Source: a virus
Direction: 5' to 3' (one strand)
Length of the DNA: 63,053 bases
Virus record (IMG/VR): IMGVR_UViG_3300037076_000066
Coordinates: 1-63,053 of that record
Shown piece by piece: positions 33,188 to 42,376 of the stretch. Made by a program: the position numbers and the translations under genes. Each line of letters starts with the position of its first letter. Position 1 is the stretch's first letter. Below the pieces are notes generated by a model, which saw only the letters and a list, made by a program, of their open reading frames with translations, was not told where the DNA came from and did not search any database.

Positions 33188-35527
33188 TTAAAAATCCATC
33201 TTAATTAAGAAATTTACAGGTAAACTCCCATCCAATTTTATAGGATTTCCTAATTTTGCTACTGCTATTAATTCTAATCCGCTATATAATCCTATTGTAG
33301 TTGCCATTACGTTAAGATAACTACCTGTAGGGTCATTACTTACATTATTTTTATAATTAAAAAATTCAGGAGTTATATTCTGTGGTTTATTTCTTCCGCT
33401 TAATCCGTCCAGATAATCAATGGCTAAGTTAAGTGTTTTTCTCGTTGAATTGGGAGTTATATAGGTTGGATAATTCTTTTGATTTAGTCGATTACTAAAA
33501 TATTTCCAGACAATATTCATATCTCGGATATCTACTACGTTATCGCCATTTACATCTAAATCAGTCTGAATACTAATATCATCAACATCCCATATTGGAA
33601 TATAATTTAACACTTGTTGAGATACGTAGGCATCATTATAAGTTGAACTTGATTTATAATAATTTATCAAACTTATTTCATCGGTAGCCAGTGATATAGA
33701 CGAACTCCAATCAGTTGAAAATGGCAATCCCATTGCTTGTGTATTTTTATATTCCATATACCGCAATATAATATCGACATCTTCAAAATCAAACTGCCCA
33801 TCGGAATTTAAATCGAGAATATATTCTATTTGTTCTAGTGATGTTGGATTGGTGCTAACATTAAATTCGCCGGGCGAAATTGAACATATAACTTGTTTTT
33901 CATAGATGGTATGCTCTCCATTGAAATTTAGCGTGTAAGCAGTATTGTTATCCGCTAAAAATAAATCTTGGAAAACAGAACCAGATGTCATCAATACAAT
34001 TTTACCATTTCTATAAAATACATTCCCGATATGACATGATTCGTGTAGATTGTTTAGATTGTATATATATGCTTTTCCACATATATCGCCAAGGACAACG
34101 GTATCATCGTAAAGGACAACTCCAACAATTGAATTTGCTGCGACGTTAATGCTTTGTGGCGTTGATGATATTAATAGAGGTGCGCCAACAACCATAGAAT
34201 AATCGGCAATAGAAACATTATGCCCAAATTCTCGGTAAGGGCTAAAATAGTCTTTCTTCTTTTGGAAAATATTTTCAATGCCCCAACTACCACTTTCATT
34301 TGTAAATAGTGCAACTTGACCGTTCAGCGAATTTAATACGTCGGTATCTTGGTAAGATTGAGTCAAGGTAGTTTCAATATAATTTGATGTTATAGAATTT
34401 TGATTTATCCTTGGTATACCGGCAACTGCTTTTAAATCAAACATATCAACGGAATATCCAAGATTGTTACTCCTTAATATATTCTCGTTGCCATATGTTT
34501 TATATGCTAAATCAAATAACGATGAACTCGGAGCGCATCGCTCAAATATTGATACTGATCCCTGTTGATAGTTAGCCGACCCACTATATTCATATACTGT
34601 TCTATCTAAATATTCGCCAATAATAACGGAATCTCCATAAGTAGATACGGAACTACCAAAACTACTCGATAGATTTCTTACTAAGTTATATGGAGTATAA
34701 TTACCAAATGTTAATGGATATGTGTCATAATTAGGAGTAAACGTATATGTTTGCGACCATCTACTTCCGCTATATTCAAAGAAAAACGCTTTGCATTGTG
34801 CCGGATTTCCACACCCAACTACTAATCGTCCACTAGGAGTATTAGGATCTTTATTTAATTCTACACTATAGCCGAAATTAGCATTTGATATTACATTACT
34901 GGAACTTATTTCTTGATATAAATTCCAACTACCACTCGTATTATTATATATAAATACGGACCCCGAATTATTATTCTCGGCTGGACTTCCAATGGCCAGC
35001 CAATTATTATTGATAGATACCGATGATCCAAACGAACTACTTACAAATGAATTACTTATCCGGGAAGAACTTGAAATGGTCTGAATTAATGATGATGTTC
35101 CCAACTCAAAAATATATGCAGCCGAACCACTATACGATGATGTTAAATTGAATCTGGAATATTGTTGTAAAAAATAAGGACATCCGACAACTAGATTCGT
35201 GTTCATCAAGTCTAATGATGTCCCAAATAAATTCTGAGCTTCATGAGTCGTATTATTTGCATCAATAGATAGTTCAAATGATGTTTCTGTCGTTAATATG
35301 GAACTTGTCTCGGTGGCTAATACAATATCTATGGGGGTGTGTGGACGAGTTAACGTATACATTAATATATGCTCGTCCAATGATTTATTATGTCGATAAC
35401 AATCAACGGAACCTGTATGATATACATTTGCCGATGATGAAATAAAATCTGGATTAGAAATAGCAACCCAATCAGCATATGTTGTTGTTGCTATTCCATA
35501 ATTATTATTTGTTACGTTGATATACAT
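33188..35527 (-). CDS. Tail/adhesin protein with FG-GAP-like propeller and dockerin-like repeats
   Basis: 779 residues. Residues 60-480 contain repeated blade-like motifs of the FG-GAP type: FGTSLDLMNTNLVVGCP, FGSSVSINNNWLAIGSP followed by GSVFIYN, FGSSVSTYGDSVIIGE. Residues 572-677 contain two calcium-loop repeats of dockerin type I (DLNSDGQFDFEDVDIIL and DVNGDNVVDIRDMNIVW), separated by a longer linker than usual. The last 37 residues (GLYSGLELIAVAKLGNPIKL) match the C-terminus of 38195-39280, suggesting a shared attachment module to the virion. Probably a surface-exposed tail or baseplate component binding the host surface. Confidence 0.75.
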   Translation of the reverse strand: MYINVTNNNYGIATTTYADWVAISNPDFISSSANVYHTGSVDCYRHNKSLDEHILMYTLTRPHTPIDIVLATETSSILTTETSFELSIDANNTTHEAQNLFGTSLDLMNTNLVVGCPYFLQQYSRFNLTSSYSGSAAYIFELGTSSLIQTISSSSRISNSFVSSSFGSSVSINNNWLAIGSPAENNNSGSVFIYNNTSGSWNLYQEISSSNVISNANFGYSVELNKDPNTPSGRLVVGCGNPAQCKAFFFEYSGSRWSQTYTFTPNYDTYPLTFGNYTPYNLVRNLSSSFGSSVSTYGDSVIIGEYLDRTVYEYSGSANYQQGSVSIFERCAPSSSLFDLAYKTYGNENILRSNNLGYSVDMFDLKAVAGIPRINQNSITSNYIETTLTQSYQDTDVLNSLNGQVALFTNESGSWGIENIFQKKKDYFSPYREFGHNVSIADYSMVVGAPLLISSTPQSINVAANSIVGVVLYDDTVVLGDICGKAYIYNLNNLHESCHIGNVFYRNGKIVLMTSGSVFQDLFLADNNTAYTLNFNGEHTIYEKQVICSISPGEFNVSTNPTSLEQIEYILDLNSDGQFDFEDVDIILRYMEYKNTQAMGLPFSTDWSSSISLATDEISLINYYKSSSTYNDAYVSQQVLNYIPIWDVDDISIQTDLDVNGDNVVDIRDMNIVWKYFSNRLNQKNYPTYITPNSTRKTLNLAIDYLDGLSGRNKPQNITPEFFNYKNNVSNDPTGSYLNVMATTIGLYSGLELIAVAKLGNPIKLDGSLPVNFLIKMDF

Positions 35528-35530
35528 ATT

Positions 35531-36043
35531 TTATGAACAACCTTGAAATATTCCGGCATAATCTATTGTGGTGCTATATAATCCTGCACCGCCAACCGGG
35601 CACGTTGCACTGCCGGAGTTGCTAAACACTATAAGACTAGAACTTGCTATTCCATTCGTTATAGAGTCGTCGCCGAAATATACATAGGTATTTGCCGATA
35701 CACTCCCCGAATTTACAGAATTATTGTGGAAATCTAGGTAATCATTTGCCGTTGCTCTTCCATAATTTCTAGCGTAATCACTGAAACCTAAGTAATTATT
35801 TGCCGATGCACTTCCATAATTTATAGAGTTGTTTATGAACTGTGTATTATTATCTGAATGTGCGCTTCCATTATTTATAGAACTGGCACCGAAATACGTG
35901 TCAGTATTTGAATACGCACTTCCATTATTTGTAGAACTACCGTAGAATCCTGTAATGATGCTAGATGTTAAATTTGCTAGATTTACTCCGAAAATAGAAC
36001 TAGTTAAACTTCCTACAATAATGTAATTATATATAGTTGACAT
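35531..36043 (-). CDS. Repeat protein of tail region
   Basis: 170 residues composed mostly of an imperfect repeat of about 18 residues: AYSNTDTYFGASSINNGS, AHSDNNTQFINNSINYGS, ASANNYLGFSDYARNYGR, ATANDYLDFHNNSVNSGS, VSANTYVYFGDDSITNG. The regular spacing of Y/F and NG suggests a beta-solenoid or fibre shaft. Between two tail genes in the same operon (3-base gaps). Host-contact role inferred from context and repeat architecture. Confidence 0.7.
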   Translation of the reverse strand: MSTIYNYIIVGSLTSSIFGVNLANLTSSIITGFYGSSTNNGSAYSNTDTYFGASSINNGSAHSDNNTQFINNSINYGSASANNYLGFSDYARNYGRATANDYLDFHNNSVNSGSVSANTYVYFGDDSITNGIASSSLIVFSNSGSATCPVGGAGLYSTTIDYAGIFQGCS

Positions 36044-36046
36044 ATT

Positions 36047-37066
36047 TTATGGATTTGCCGGGGTTGATATTGTTCCATCAATATATATCGGATGACCTGC
36101 TATTGGAAGTATATTTGCCGGTATAGTCCACGCAGAATCTATCCACCAGTTATTGATATTGTTAAAGTTTCCATCTCCCGTTGCATTGTTGTAGTAATAC
36201 GCCATTGGAGGAGCAGATGGAGTAGCAGTGGCTTGATTTGAGTTGGCGCTCTCATCCCCAGCGTTCAGAGCCGAAACGACGTAGTAATACGTCGTTCCGT
36301 TCGTCACGGTAGTATCTGTGAAACTGACATTGGTGGTCGTTCCAACCGTCGTGTAAGAACCACCAACCGTGGTTGACCGCTTGACGTGGTAACTTGTTGC
36401 GCCCGACGCTACCGTCCAAATCAGCCCGACTTGTCCATCTCCTGATGCGGCCTCCAAATTAATCGGGAGCGGCACATATGGTATAATATTTTCAAAATGT
36501 CTAACTTCTTGTATTCTATAAAAAATATTATTACCGGCCAACATATTACCAAAGCCATCATCATATACAACAACGGCATCATCCGTTGAAAAATTATTAA
36601 TCATTACACTATTAGGGAGAATAGTTTCTCCGAAGATTTTACGGGGCACATTTATCAATAAAAAATTATCATGTATATGTCGATTCGTCTTGGAAAGGCC
36701 AAAATCTATATTTTCCAGTCCAAATGTCTTCGCTGGATTGTGAGACGAATTATAAAATGTATTATATATCTGAGAATATACTAATCGAGTATATGTTCCA
36801 TCAGAATTTTGAGGTTCGGTTGATTCATCGAAGTGCCCACTTCCACTTGTTCCTACTTGAAAATCAATATTACCATCAAACTGTATCTGCTCTAACGCAA
36901 TATTACCGTCGTCCGTATAATTTCCGGTATATTCCCACACGATGGATGTTTCCGTATATCCGTCTAACAATATTAAATCACTATTAGCATTATTATTAAG
37001 AGTCCACTTTTTAGTAGTTTTTATGGGCGTCAGGATAATATTTCTAGGATTTATCGTTTTAAGCAT
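36047..37066 (-). CDS. Tail protein with inserted fibronectin type III domain
   Basis: 339 residues. Residues 1-195 form a phage-specific domain ending EVRHFENIIPYVPLP. Residues 199-287 are a clear FN3 domain (GLIWTVASGATSYHVKRSTT, TFTDTTVTNGTTYYYVVSAL-like strands with conserved W, Y and NG). The last 50 residues are a short, aromatic-rich piece (FNNINNWWIDSAWTIP). The FN3 part is encoded by DNA of about 54 percent G+C by my count over 36241-36480, against about 32 percent in the preceding coding stretch. Such Ig-like domains decorate virions and may bind host glycans. Confidence 0.78.
   Translation of the reverse strand: MLKTINPRNIILTPIKTTKKWTLNNNANSDLILLDGYTETSIVWEYTGNYTDDGNIALEQIQFDGNIDFQVGTSGSGHFDESTEPQNSDGTYTRLVYSQIYNTFYNSSHNPAKTFGLENIDFGLSKTNRHIHDNFLLINVPRKIFGETILPNSVMINNFSTDDAVVVYDDGFGNMLAGNNIFYRIQEVRHFENIIPYVPLPINLEAASGDGQVGLIWTVASGATSYHVKRSTTVGGSYTTVGTTTNVSFTDTTVTNGTTYYYVVSALNAGDESANSNQATATPSAPPMAYYYNNATGDGNFNNINNWWIDSAWTIPANILPIAGHPIYIDGTISTPANP
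36197..36472 (-). other. G+C-rich FN3 domain-coding segment of likely foreign origin
   Basis: Abrupt compositional island that coincides with the FN3 domain of the surrounding gene. Its codon usage (GTC, GCC, ACG, CGC-rich) differs from the AT-biased neighbours, suggesting recent domain acquisition. Confidence 0.7.
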
Positions 37067-37084
37067 AATCTATGAATATAACTA

Positions 37085-38128
37085 TTATCTAAGTAGAGAT
37101 TTAAGGATTATTGACAAGTCTTTTTTGATGTCAGATTCCCACAAACGAATTACTGTATAACCTCGTGCCGCCGCCATTTCATTTTTTAAATTGTCATTTA
37201 GCCTATTTTTTTCGATATGTTTACAATGTTTCTTAACGCCCGGTCCACCGTGCCAATAATCGCCATCAATCTCCAATATAATCGGCTTACCTTTGATTTT
37301 GAAATCATATATTTTACAATGAATAGTATCATTGATACAAAATCCCCAATAATATTCAATGTTGGCAGCATCTAATATTGACGAAACAAACGTTTCTAGC
37401 TTATTCATATGTTTGCATCCGAAATTTTTTGCTATGGTTTCGGGCGAATGATGCTTGCCAAACATTGGATTGTTTTTTCCGATATATCTTCCGCTTAATA
37501 TATGCTCTTTGGAGATTTTATCTTTTGTTTCTTGTGAGTGATGCTTTCCATAAAATGGATGATCCTTGGGATTTGACATTCTGATCTTTGCTTTGTTTCC
37601 GATTTTAATTTTAGTTTCTTCCGATTGAGGTTTTCCAAACATCGGGGATTTGAAACCAACCCATGTTTCTCTCAATTTGCCGTGACATTCCAGAGAGCAC
37701 GTTGGTTCGTTATATTTTTTGGAAAATCCTTTACATATTTTATTGCAGATTACACAATTAGCCCAACCATATTGTTTAAAATCATTTAAGTTTTCTGACA
37801 CATAATCAATAAATTTAATATTATGATTTTTTAATAGATGTTGAGAGATTTGCTTAGAATGAATTGAACTATTACAGCATTTACATGTAATATGCGTATT
37901 ATTGGTTTTATTGTGATTTTTAGAATAACAAGTTCCGCATTTAGATGACCGACCATTGAATAAGTTCCCACATTCCGAGCATAGTTTCCAATTTAAATGT
38001 TTAAAATCGGATATGTTGTTCTTGGTATAATCGTCTGGCAACTCTCCATGAATCTTTAATATGTGATTTCTAAACCACTTCATGTTGCCCGATTTATTAC
38101 AATATCTACAAGTTATAGTGTTGCTCAT
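37085..38128 (-). CDS. Vsr-like homing endonuclease with NUMOD3 repeats
   Basis: 347 residues. Several zinc knuckles (CRYCNKSGN, CSECGNLF, CKCCNSSI, CVICNKICK), NUMOD3 repeats (SEETKIKIGNKAK, SQETKDKISKEH, SPETIAKNFG, each after PMFGK or PFYGK), and a C-terminal nuclease domain IYDFKIKGKPIILEIDGDYW followed by HGG, with a helical NDNLKNEMAAARGYTVIRLW. The E-x-D-x-x-W-H pattern is the Vsr/EDxHD type, a family reported with split-intein 'fractured genes'. It is inserted between tail genes and has an element one mismatch from ATATTTATA at 38133-38141, 4 bases from ATG. Confidence 0.83.
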   Translation of the reverse strand: MSNTITCRYCNKSGNMKWFRNHILKIHGELPDDYTKNNISDFKHLNWKLCSECGNLFNGRSSKCGTCYSKNHNKTNNTHITCKCCNSSIHSKQISQHLLKNHNIKFIDYVSENLNDFKQYGWANCVICNKICKGFSKKYNEPTCSLECHGKLRETWVGFKSPMFGKPQSEETKIKIGNKAKIRMSNPKDHPFYGKHHSQETKDKISKEHILSGRYIGKNNPMFGKHHSPETIAKNFGCKHMNKLETFVSSILDAANIEYYWGFCINDTIHCKIYDFKIKGKPIILEIDGDYWHGGPGVKKHCKHIEKNRLNDNLKNEMAAARGYTVIRLWESDIKKDLSIILKSLLR

Positions 38129-38194
38129 ACAATATAACTATAAGTGAGGTTTAATTAAACACTATCAAGTCGAAGTTTTATTAATGCCTCCGAA

Positions 38195-39280
38195 TTAAGT
38201 ATCGATTCGTATTTTGAGCAATGCTTCCGAACTAAACGACTTAACTAATGGCCTACTTAATTTTGCAACGGCTATTAATTCGTTACTATCATTATATAAG
38301 CCTACGGTCGTAATATAAGTTTGTGGATTTGTTATAAAGTTTGGATTATAAATATAACCTGCCGGATGAACTCCGTCGGTTCCGTCGTAAGTATATGTAG
38401 GATTATTACTATAATTAAATTCTTTATTTTTTACTCTTATATAATATTGGATGGATGGAATAAATTCGCTACATTGAACGTTCATACTATCAGATGATGC
38501 CACAATAGAATTAAATAATACATAATGGTTTATAGCATAATCATAACTGGCCGGAACAATTGGAGAATATGGATATGTTCCGGATTCAAGCCCAACTAAA
38601 GTATTAATTGCCGATGCATTTAATACGACTATACCCGATGCCGGGAAAAATGTCCCAAGCCCCTCATACGTCGGAGAGGTTGGTGGCGTCGTTAAATTTC
38701 CTTGTATTATTTGATAGGACGTATTTACAGTTGAAACATATTGGGAATCATCTATGAAAGTAAAGGTTCCGTTCGCTCCCACTAAACTAAATTGAAGAGC
38801 ACCAGCATCAACATTATTTTTCATTTTAAATGATGAAAACGAGATCACCCATATATCATTAGCTGCTATGGTTGAACTACCCAATTTCATATAAAATAAT
38901 CCGGAATTAGCCAGTAGGTTGGAGTATTGAGTATAGATAACTTTAGATGGATATGCTCGTATATCTGCAATATCCGATGTAAATGATCCACTTCCCTTAT
39001 TTCCATTTACATTTCCATATGCAATAGAAAAATATGGATCACTATTATTATACTCAGTCGTCGTAGGAAATACATTTAAATAATACATCGTCCGGTGAAC
39101 ATTATATTTACTGTTACTTCCATATGATGGATTTGCGTTTGAGTCGATCAAACCGAGAAAATCAGATACCATCCCAGACTGGACAACTGACATTACATTG
39201 TTGGGCCATATTCCCGTAGAAACTCTAAGAGAACGTCCCGCAACTACGTCAGAATTTTGGTCAAATTTATTGAATATCAT
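38195..39280 (-). CDS. Tail/baseplate structural protein
   Basis: 361 residues, beta-rich. The C-terminus VGLYNDSNELIAVAKLSRPL parallels that of the adhesin at 33188-35527, indicating a common terminal module. The N-terminus begins MIFNKFDQNSDVVAGRSLRV, a start typical of phage structural proteins that form oligomers. No enzymatic motif. The first 14 bases overlap the end of the HNH endonuclease gene at 39267-39833. Likely a baseplate-peripheral or fibre-connector protein. Confidence 0.68.
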   Translation of the reverse strand: MIFNKFDQNSDVVAGRSLRVSTGIWPNNVMSVVQSGMVSDFLGLIDSNANPSYGSNSKYNVHRTMYYLNVFPTTTEYNNSDPYFSIAYGNVNGNKGSGSFTSDIADIRAYPSKVIYTQYSNLLANSGLFYMKLGSSTIAANDIWVISFSSFKMKNNVDAGALQFSLVGANGTFTFIDDSQYVSTVNTSYQIIQGNLTTPPTSPTYEGLGTFFPASGIVVLNASAINTLVGLESGTYPYSPIVPASYDYAINHYVLFNSIVASSDSMNVQCSEFIPSIQYYIRVKNKEFNYSNNPTYTYDGTDGVHPAGYIYNPNFITNPQTYITTVGLYNDSNELIAVAKLSRPLVKSFSSEALLKIRIDT

Positions 39281-39833
39281 AATTAATTGGTTGAACTTTA
39301 GACTTATTGTTTTTTATAAATATATCAATAGGTGTTTCTATGATATTATCAGCAATTTTTCGACACGTTTCGATGAAATAATCACTATTAAAATTTGACT
39401 TCATTTTATTAATATCCTTATCTACCCATTGAATATTATTTTTAATATAACCTAAATTAGAATCTATTCTATCAACCGACGCATTCCCGACTCTGTAGTT
39501 TCGTCCTCGATTGACAAATGACAGCGTTACTCCTGAATACGCACATTTCCCGTTTTGTGTATTATATTTGGAATATAAGTCTTCCATTGAAATAGAACAT
39601 TCTCTGCCATTTGCTTTGGCATGGTTTTGAATATCTGTAATATATCTATAGGGCATTTCTCCAATACCTTTACACATGCCATTTTTAGCACCAAAATTTG
39701 CTTTACCCAAAATCTTCGAACTGCATTTTTTACATAAAGATTTCATGCGATTTGCTCTGGTCTTAGATTTTAGACTATTATAATATATGATTTTATCGCA
39801 ATTTGGGCAGTTTCTGTTATATTTCGTAATCAT
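39267..39833 (-). CDS. HNH homing endonuclease
   Basis: 188 residues. An N-terminal zinc site (CPNCDKIIYY, CKKCSSK) is followed by an HNH-type core: KCAYSGVTLSF, ASVDRIDSNLGYIKNNIQWV and DKDINKMKSNF, the layout of phage HNH enzymes in which D and N replace the first His region. It is inserted between two tail genes, 2 bases after the upstream stop and overlapping the next gene by 14 bases. Free-standing; no intron boundary is apparent since both neighbours are complete genes. Confidence 0.85.
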   Translation of the reverse strand: MITKYNRNCPNCDKIIYYNSLKSKTRANRMKSLCKKCSSKILGKANFGAKNGMCKGIGEMPYRYITDIQNHAKANGRECSISMEDLYSKYNTQNGKCAYSGVTLSFVNRGRNYRVGNASVDRIDSNLGYIKNNIQWVDKDINKMKSNFNSDYFIETCRKIADNIIETPIDIFIKNNKSKVQPINYDIQ

Positions 39834-39835
39834 GA

Positions 39836-40483
39836 TTAATTAGTTGAAGTTGAAGGAACGATGACTGTTATTTCTATGGATATAGATCCGCCCGACTCAT
39901 TTCCAATAATAGTTAAATTGGTTGTAGTCGTAACGCTCAATGTGCTATTCGGAATAAATGCAAATACATTCCCAACGGCAACCTGAGAACTAGCAATGTT
40001 AATATTACCAATAAACGATGGAACTATATTAGATAGGGTATTCGTGGCATTTGCTTGTTGAACGATTAGTGTTCCAACGTTCTTATTTCCTAAAATTGCT
40101 GTGTAGCCCGCCGTTAAATTATAGGATGGTGCAGTTGATGGACTTATCGTAATATTTCCCGTATAATTATTGGGAACGGAGATGCTAGATTGAGCAATTG
40201 TTATTACTGGAATTGACGTAACACCTTGATTCAAAGTTACTAATTTATATTTTAACATTTGAGTTTCATCGGATAATGGTTCAAATATAGGAGTATTTCT
40301 CAGTGCAACATCATAAAATGCGCTACCACCGGGATGAGTTGGGTCGTATAGGGTATAATCTATTTCATCATCGGCCAATGCAAATGAGGTAATATTCAAG
40401 TTTCCATTTTGGGCGAGTAATTCCCTTCCTCTCTGAGTGAGAATTGCGTCAATCGTTATAGTTTGTGAATCTAAAAATGCCAT
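39836..40483 (-). CDS. Conserved tail structural protein
   Basis: 215 residues. The N-terminus ITIDAILTQRGRELLAQNGN followed by LNITSFALADDEIDYTLYDP is of a type I recognise in structural modules of large T4-like phages, though without a gene number. The C-terminal 110 residues are Thr/Ser/Ile-rich and beta-like. It follows the split LamG gene and belongs to the same late operon. Probably a baseplate or fibre-linked component. Confidence 0.7.
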   Translation of the reverse strand: MAFLDSQTITIDAILTQRGRELLAQNGNLNITSFALADDEIDYTLYDPTHPGGSAFYDVALRNTPIFEPLSDETQMLKYKLVTLNQGVTSIPVITIAQSSISVPNNYTGNITISPSTAPSYNLTAGYTAILGNKNVGTLIVQQANATNTLSNIVPSFIGNINIASSQVAVGNVFAFIPNSTLSVTTTTNLTIIGNESGGSISIEITVIVPSTSTN

Positions 40484-40535
40484 ATAATAATTTGTTCTTC
40501 TTTATACATATAATCGAATTTCGATTTTTCGTAAA

Positions 40536-42311
40536 TTAGTTCATAATTCCAATCGCATCCTTAATTAATATAAATACTGGGTTTTCGGAATGTTTTAAAG
40601 TATTGATGTCTACACTTGAAGAAATTGTCTCATAAGCGGTCACGACAAACGTGCTACTTGAGACAACACTTGAAGTTATAAGAAGCAAATTGTTTACTTT
40701 AATTGTGAAATTCATCCCAAAGTAGTGACCGGAAACATAATAGTGGTTATTTTTATAAGTTGTATTATCATTTGTAATGGGAATATGTATAGGAAAAACC
40801 CCCATATAAAGATATGATGCCGTTTGTCCGGGCGCAATTCCGCCGCCCGGATCACCACTACTACTTTCATAATAATGCGAAAGAGCGAAAAAATAATTAA
40901 TTTCTGATTTTCTATATATTGTCGATTGGGCACTGTTGAATGACGATTTGTTCGTGAATATATTTTGTTTATGGGAATGGTGATTTCGGGGATATCCACT
41001 AGCAAGTTCAAAATAATCACCATCATCGGGGGATGTAAGATTATAAGATTCGGTATCCGGCACTTTTATATAATCGTATAAATATACCGATGCTGAACTG
41101 TCAATTTTAGAATCGTCGGCAGCAGAATATCTATACTTCTTCCATCGTTTCAATATATGTGCCGATGACGAATACGGAAAATAACTATTTATTACTTTTT
41201 TAGTGATCGGGTCGATATATGATTCAAGTTGAGTATCATCGAGGGAATATGGAATATATCCGATAGATTGATAAGTGACACTATCATTTTTATTGGCTAA
41301 AATATCCAATTCAAAATCATATGGATTATAACCATCTTGTGCCATATACTCGATACTAGAAGTTAATATAAAAGATGCTGATCGGGGCAGATTGATTTCA
41401 TATAATTCAGCGTCTCCCGTGTTTATTGATGCTGTTACTGGTTTAAATGGATATTTCGGACGTTCCAATATAGTTGGGGCGATTAATATACCATCAACTA
41501 CATTTGCCCGTGCCGGTAGCAATTTTTTAATAGAAGAGAATATAGATTTGTTAAAATATAATCTATAAATCGTCATCAATTCACCAAATAATGTAGTTTG
41601 TTGTTTATTTTTCAGACTATCTACATATGATGATTGCAATTGTTTTAAATTCAAATATTGATTATCATACATTGATGATGGGTCTCCAATAGATGACATC
41701 AAATCATAACTTCCCAATTGCCGCACAATATCTTTATTCTTAAAATCTTGGGGATCTAAGAAAAGTCCCAATAAGTTTGAAGATGGCGTTAATTTTTCCG
41801 TGTTTTGTGTTGATGTATTTAGATTATCAAGTCGACAAACAACTTCTTGGTCGATATTATTGACTTTATTCGTATTAAATTGATTGGGTCCGTAAAATGA
41901 TGAATTTATTGTGTTTAAATATTCAACTTCGGTAAATTGATATGGATAAATTCCTAACTTAGTATTTTGGCAAGCCGAGGTATTATATGATGATGTCGTT
42001 GCACCTTCCCATGCATTTGAACTACTTAGATAGGTTGAATAGAGAGAATTAGAATTCGGCCATATTGATGATGAGTTCATATCAAAGGGATAATCAACAC
42101 TCATTCTAAATAATAAATCTTGTTGACTACCCGATTGATTGTTTGAATATGAATTTATATTATTTACATAATCATCAAAGGTTAAGTCGGAAACAGCATT
42201 TTGAAAGATTTCAAGTTTATCAAAGGAGCCGACAAGAGGAGTTGAATTATGAGGTAGGAACCAGCCACCAATGACTATTCTCGTAGTTGGGAGTCCGTCA
42301 AAATTAATCAT
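40536..42311 (-). CDS. Tail structural protein beginning with the end of a LamG-like domain
   Basis: 591 residues. The first 55 residues (RIVIGGWFLPHNSTPLVGSF then DKLEIFQNAVSDLTFDDYV) look like the final strands of a LamG/concanavalin-like domain (IGG...GSFDEIRIW...F..H...SY), whose preceding strands are found near the C-terminus of 42948-46271. The remaining 530 residues are Ser/Asn/Tyr-rich structural sequence without known motif. I infer that an ancestral single gene was divided. A 10-codon leader frame overlaps its ATG. Confidence 0.68.
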   Translation of the reverse strand: MINFDGLPTTRIVIGGWFLPHNSTPLVGSFDKLEIFQNAVSDLTFDDYVNNINSYSNNQSGSQQDLLFRMSVDYPFDMNSSSIWPNSNSLYSTYLSSSNAWEGATTSSYNTSACQNTKLGIYPYQFTEVEYLNTINSSFYGPNQFNTNKVNNIDQEVVCRLDNLNTSTQNTEKLTPSSNLLGLFLDPQDFKNKDIVRQLGSYDLMSSIGDPSSMYDNQYLNLKQLQSSYVDSLKNKQQTTLFGELMTIYRLYFNKSIFSSIKKLLPARANVVDGILIAPTILERPKYPFKPVTASINTGDAELYEINLPRSASFILTSSIEYMAQDGYNPYDFELDILANKNDSVTYQSIGYIPYSLDDTQLESYIDPITKKVINSYFPYSSSAHILKRWKKYRYSAADDSKIDSSASVYLYDYIKVPDTESYNLTSPDDGDYFELASGYPRNHHSHKQNIFTNKSSFNSAQSTIYRKSEINYFFALSHYYESSSGDPGGGIAPGQTASYLYMGVFPIHIPITNDNTTYKNNHYYVSGHYFGMNFTIKVNNLLLITSSVVSSSTFVVTAYETISSSVDINTLKHSENPVFILIKDAIGIMN

Positions 42312-42340
42312 ATGTTATTATGTGTGAATTGCACCATCAT
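42308..42340 (-). other. Possible 10-codon leader frame
   Basis: ATG at 42338-42340 lies 4 bases after an ATATTTATA element, the geometry of real starts here. It encodes MMVQFTHNNI and its TGA overlaps the ATG of 40536-42311 (ATGA). It could couple translation of the main gene to an element-proximal start. Confidence 0.3.
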
Positions 42341-42344
42341 ACAT

Positions 42345-42353
42345 TATAAATAT
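42345..42353 (-). promoter_or_regulatory. ATATTTATA element before the divided LamG gene
   Basis: Exact element, 4 bases before the leader ATG at 42340 and 33 bases before the main ATG at 42311. Confidence 0.4.
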
Positions 42354-42376
42354 AAGAAATTATTACAATGGAGGCA

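Noticed and set aside
37067-40483. Group I or II introns around the free-standing endonucleases
   Set aside because: The neighbouring genes are complete with their own starts and stops, and I see no split conserved domains at the endonuclease positions.
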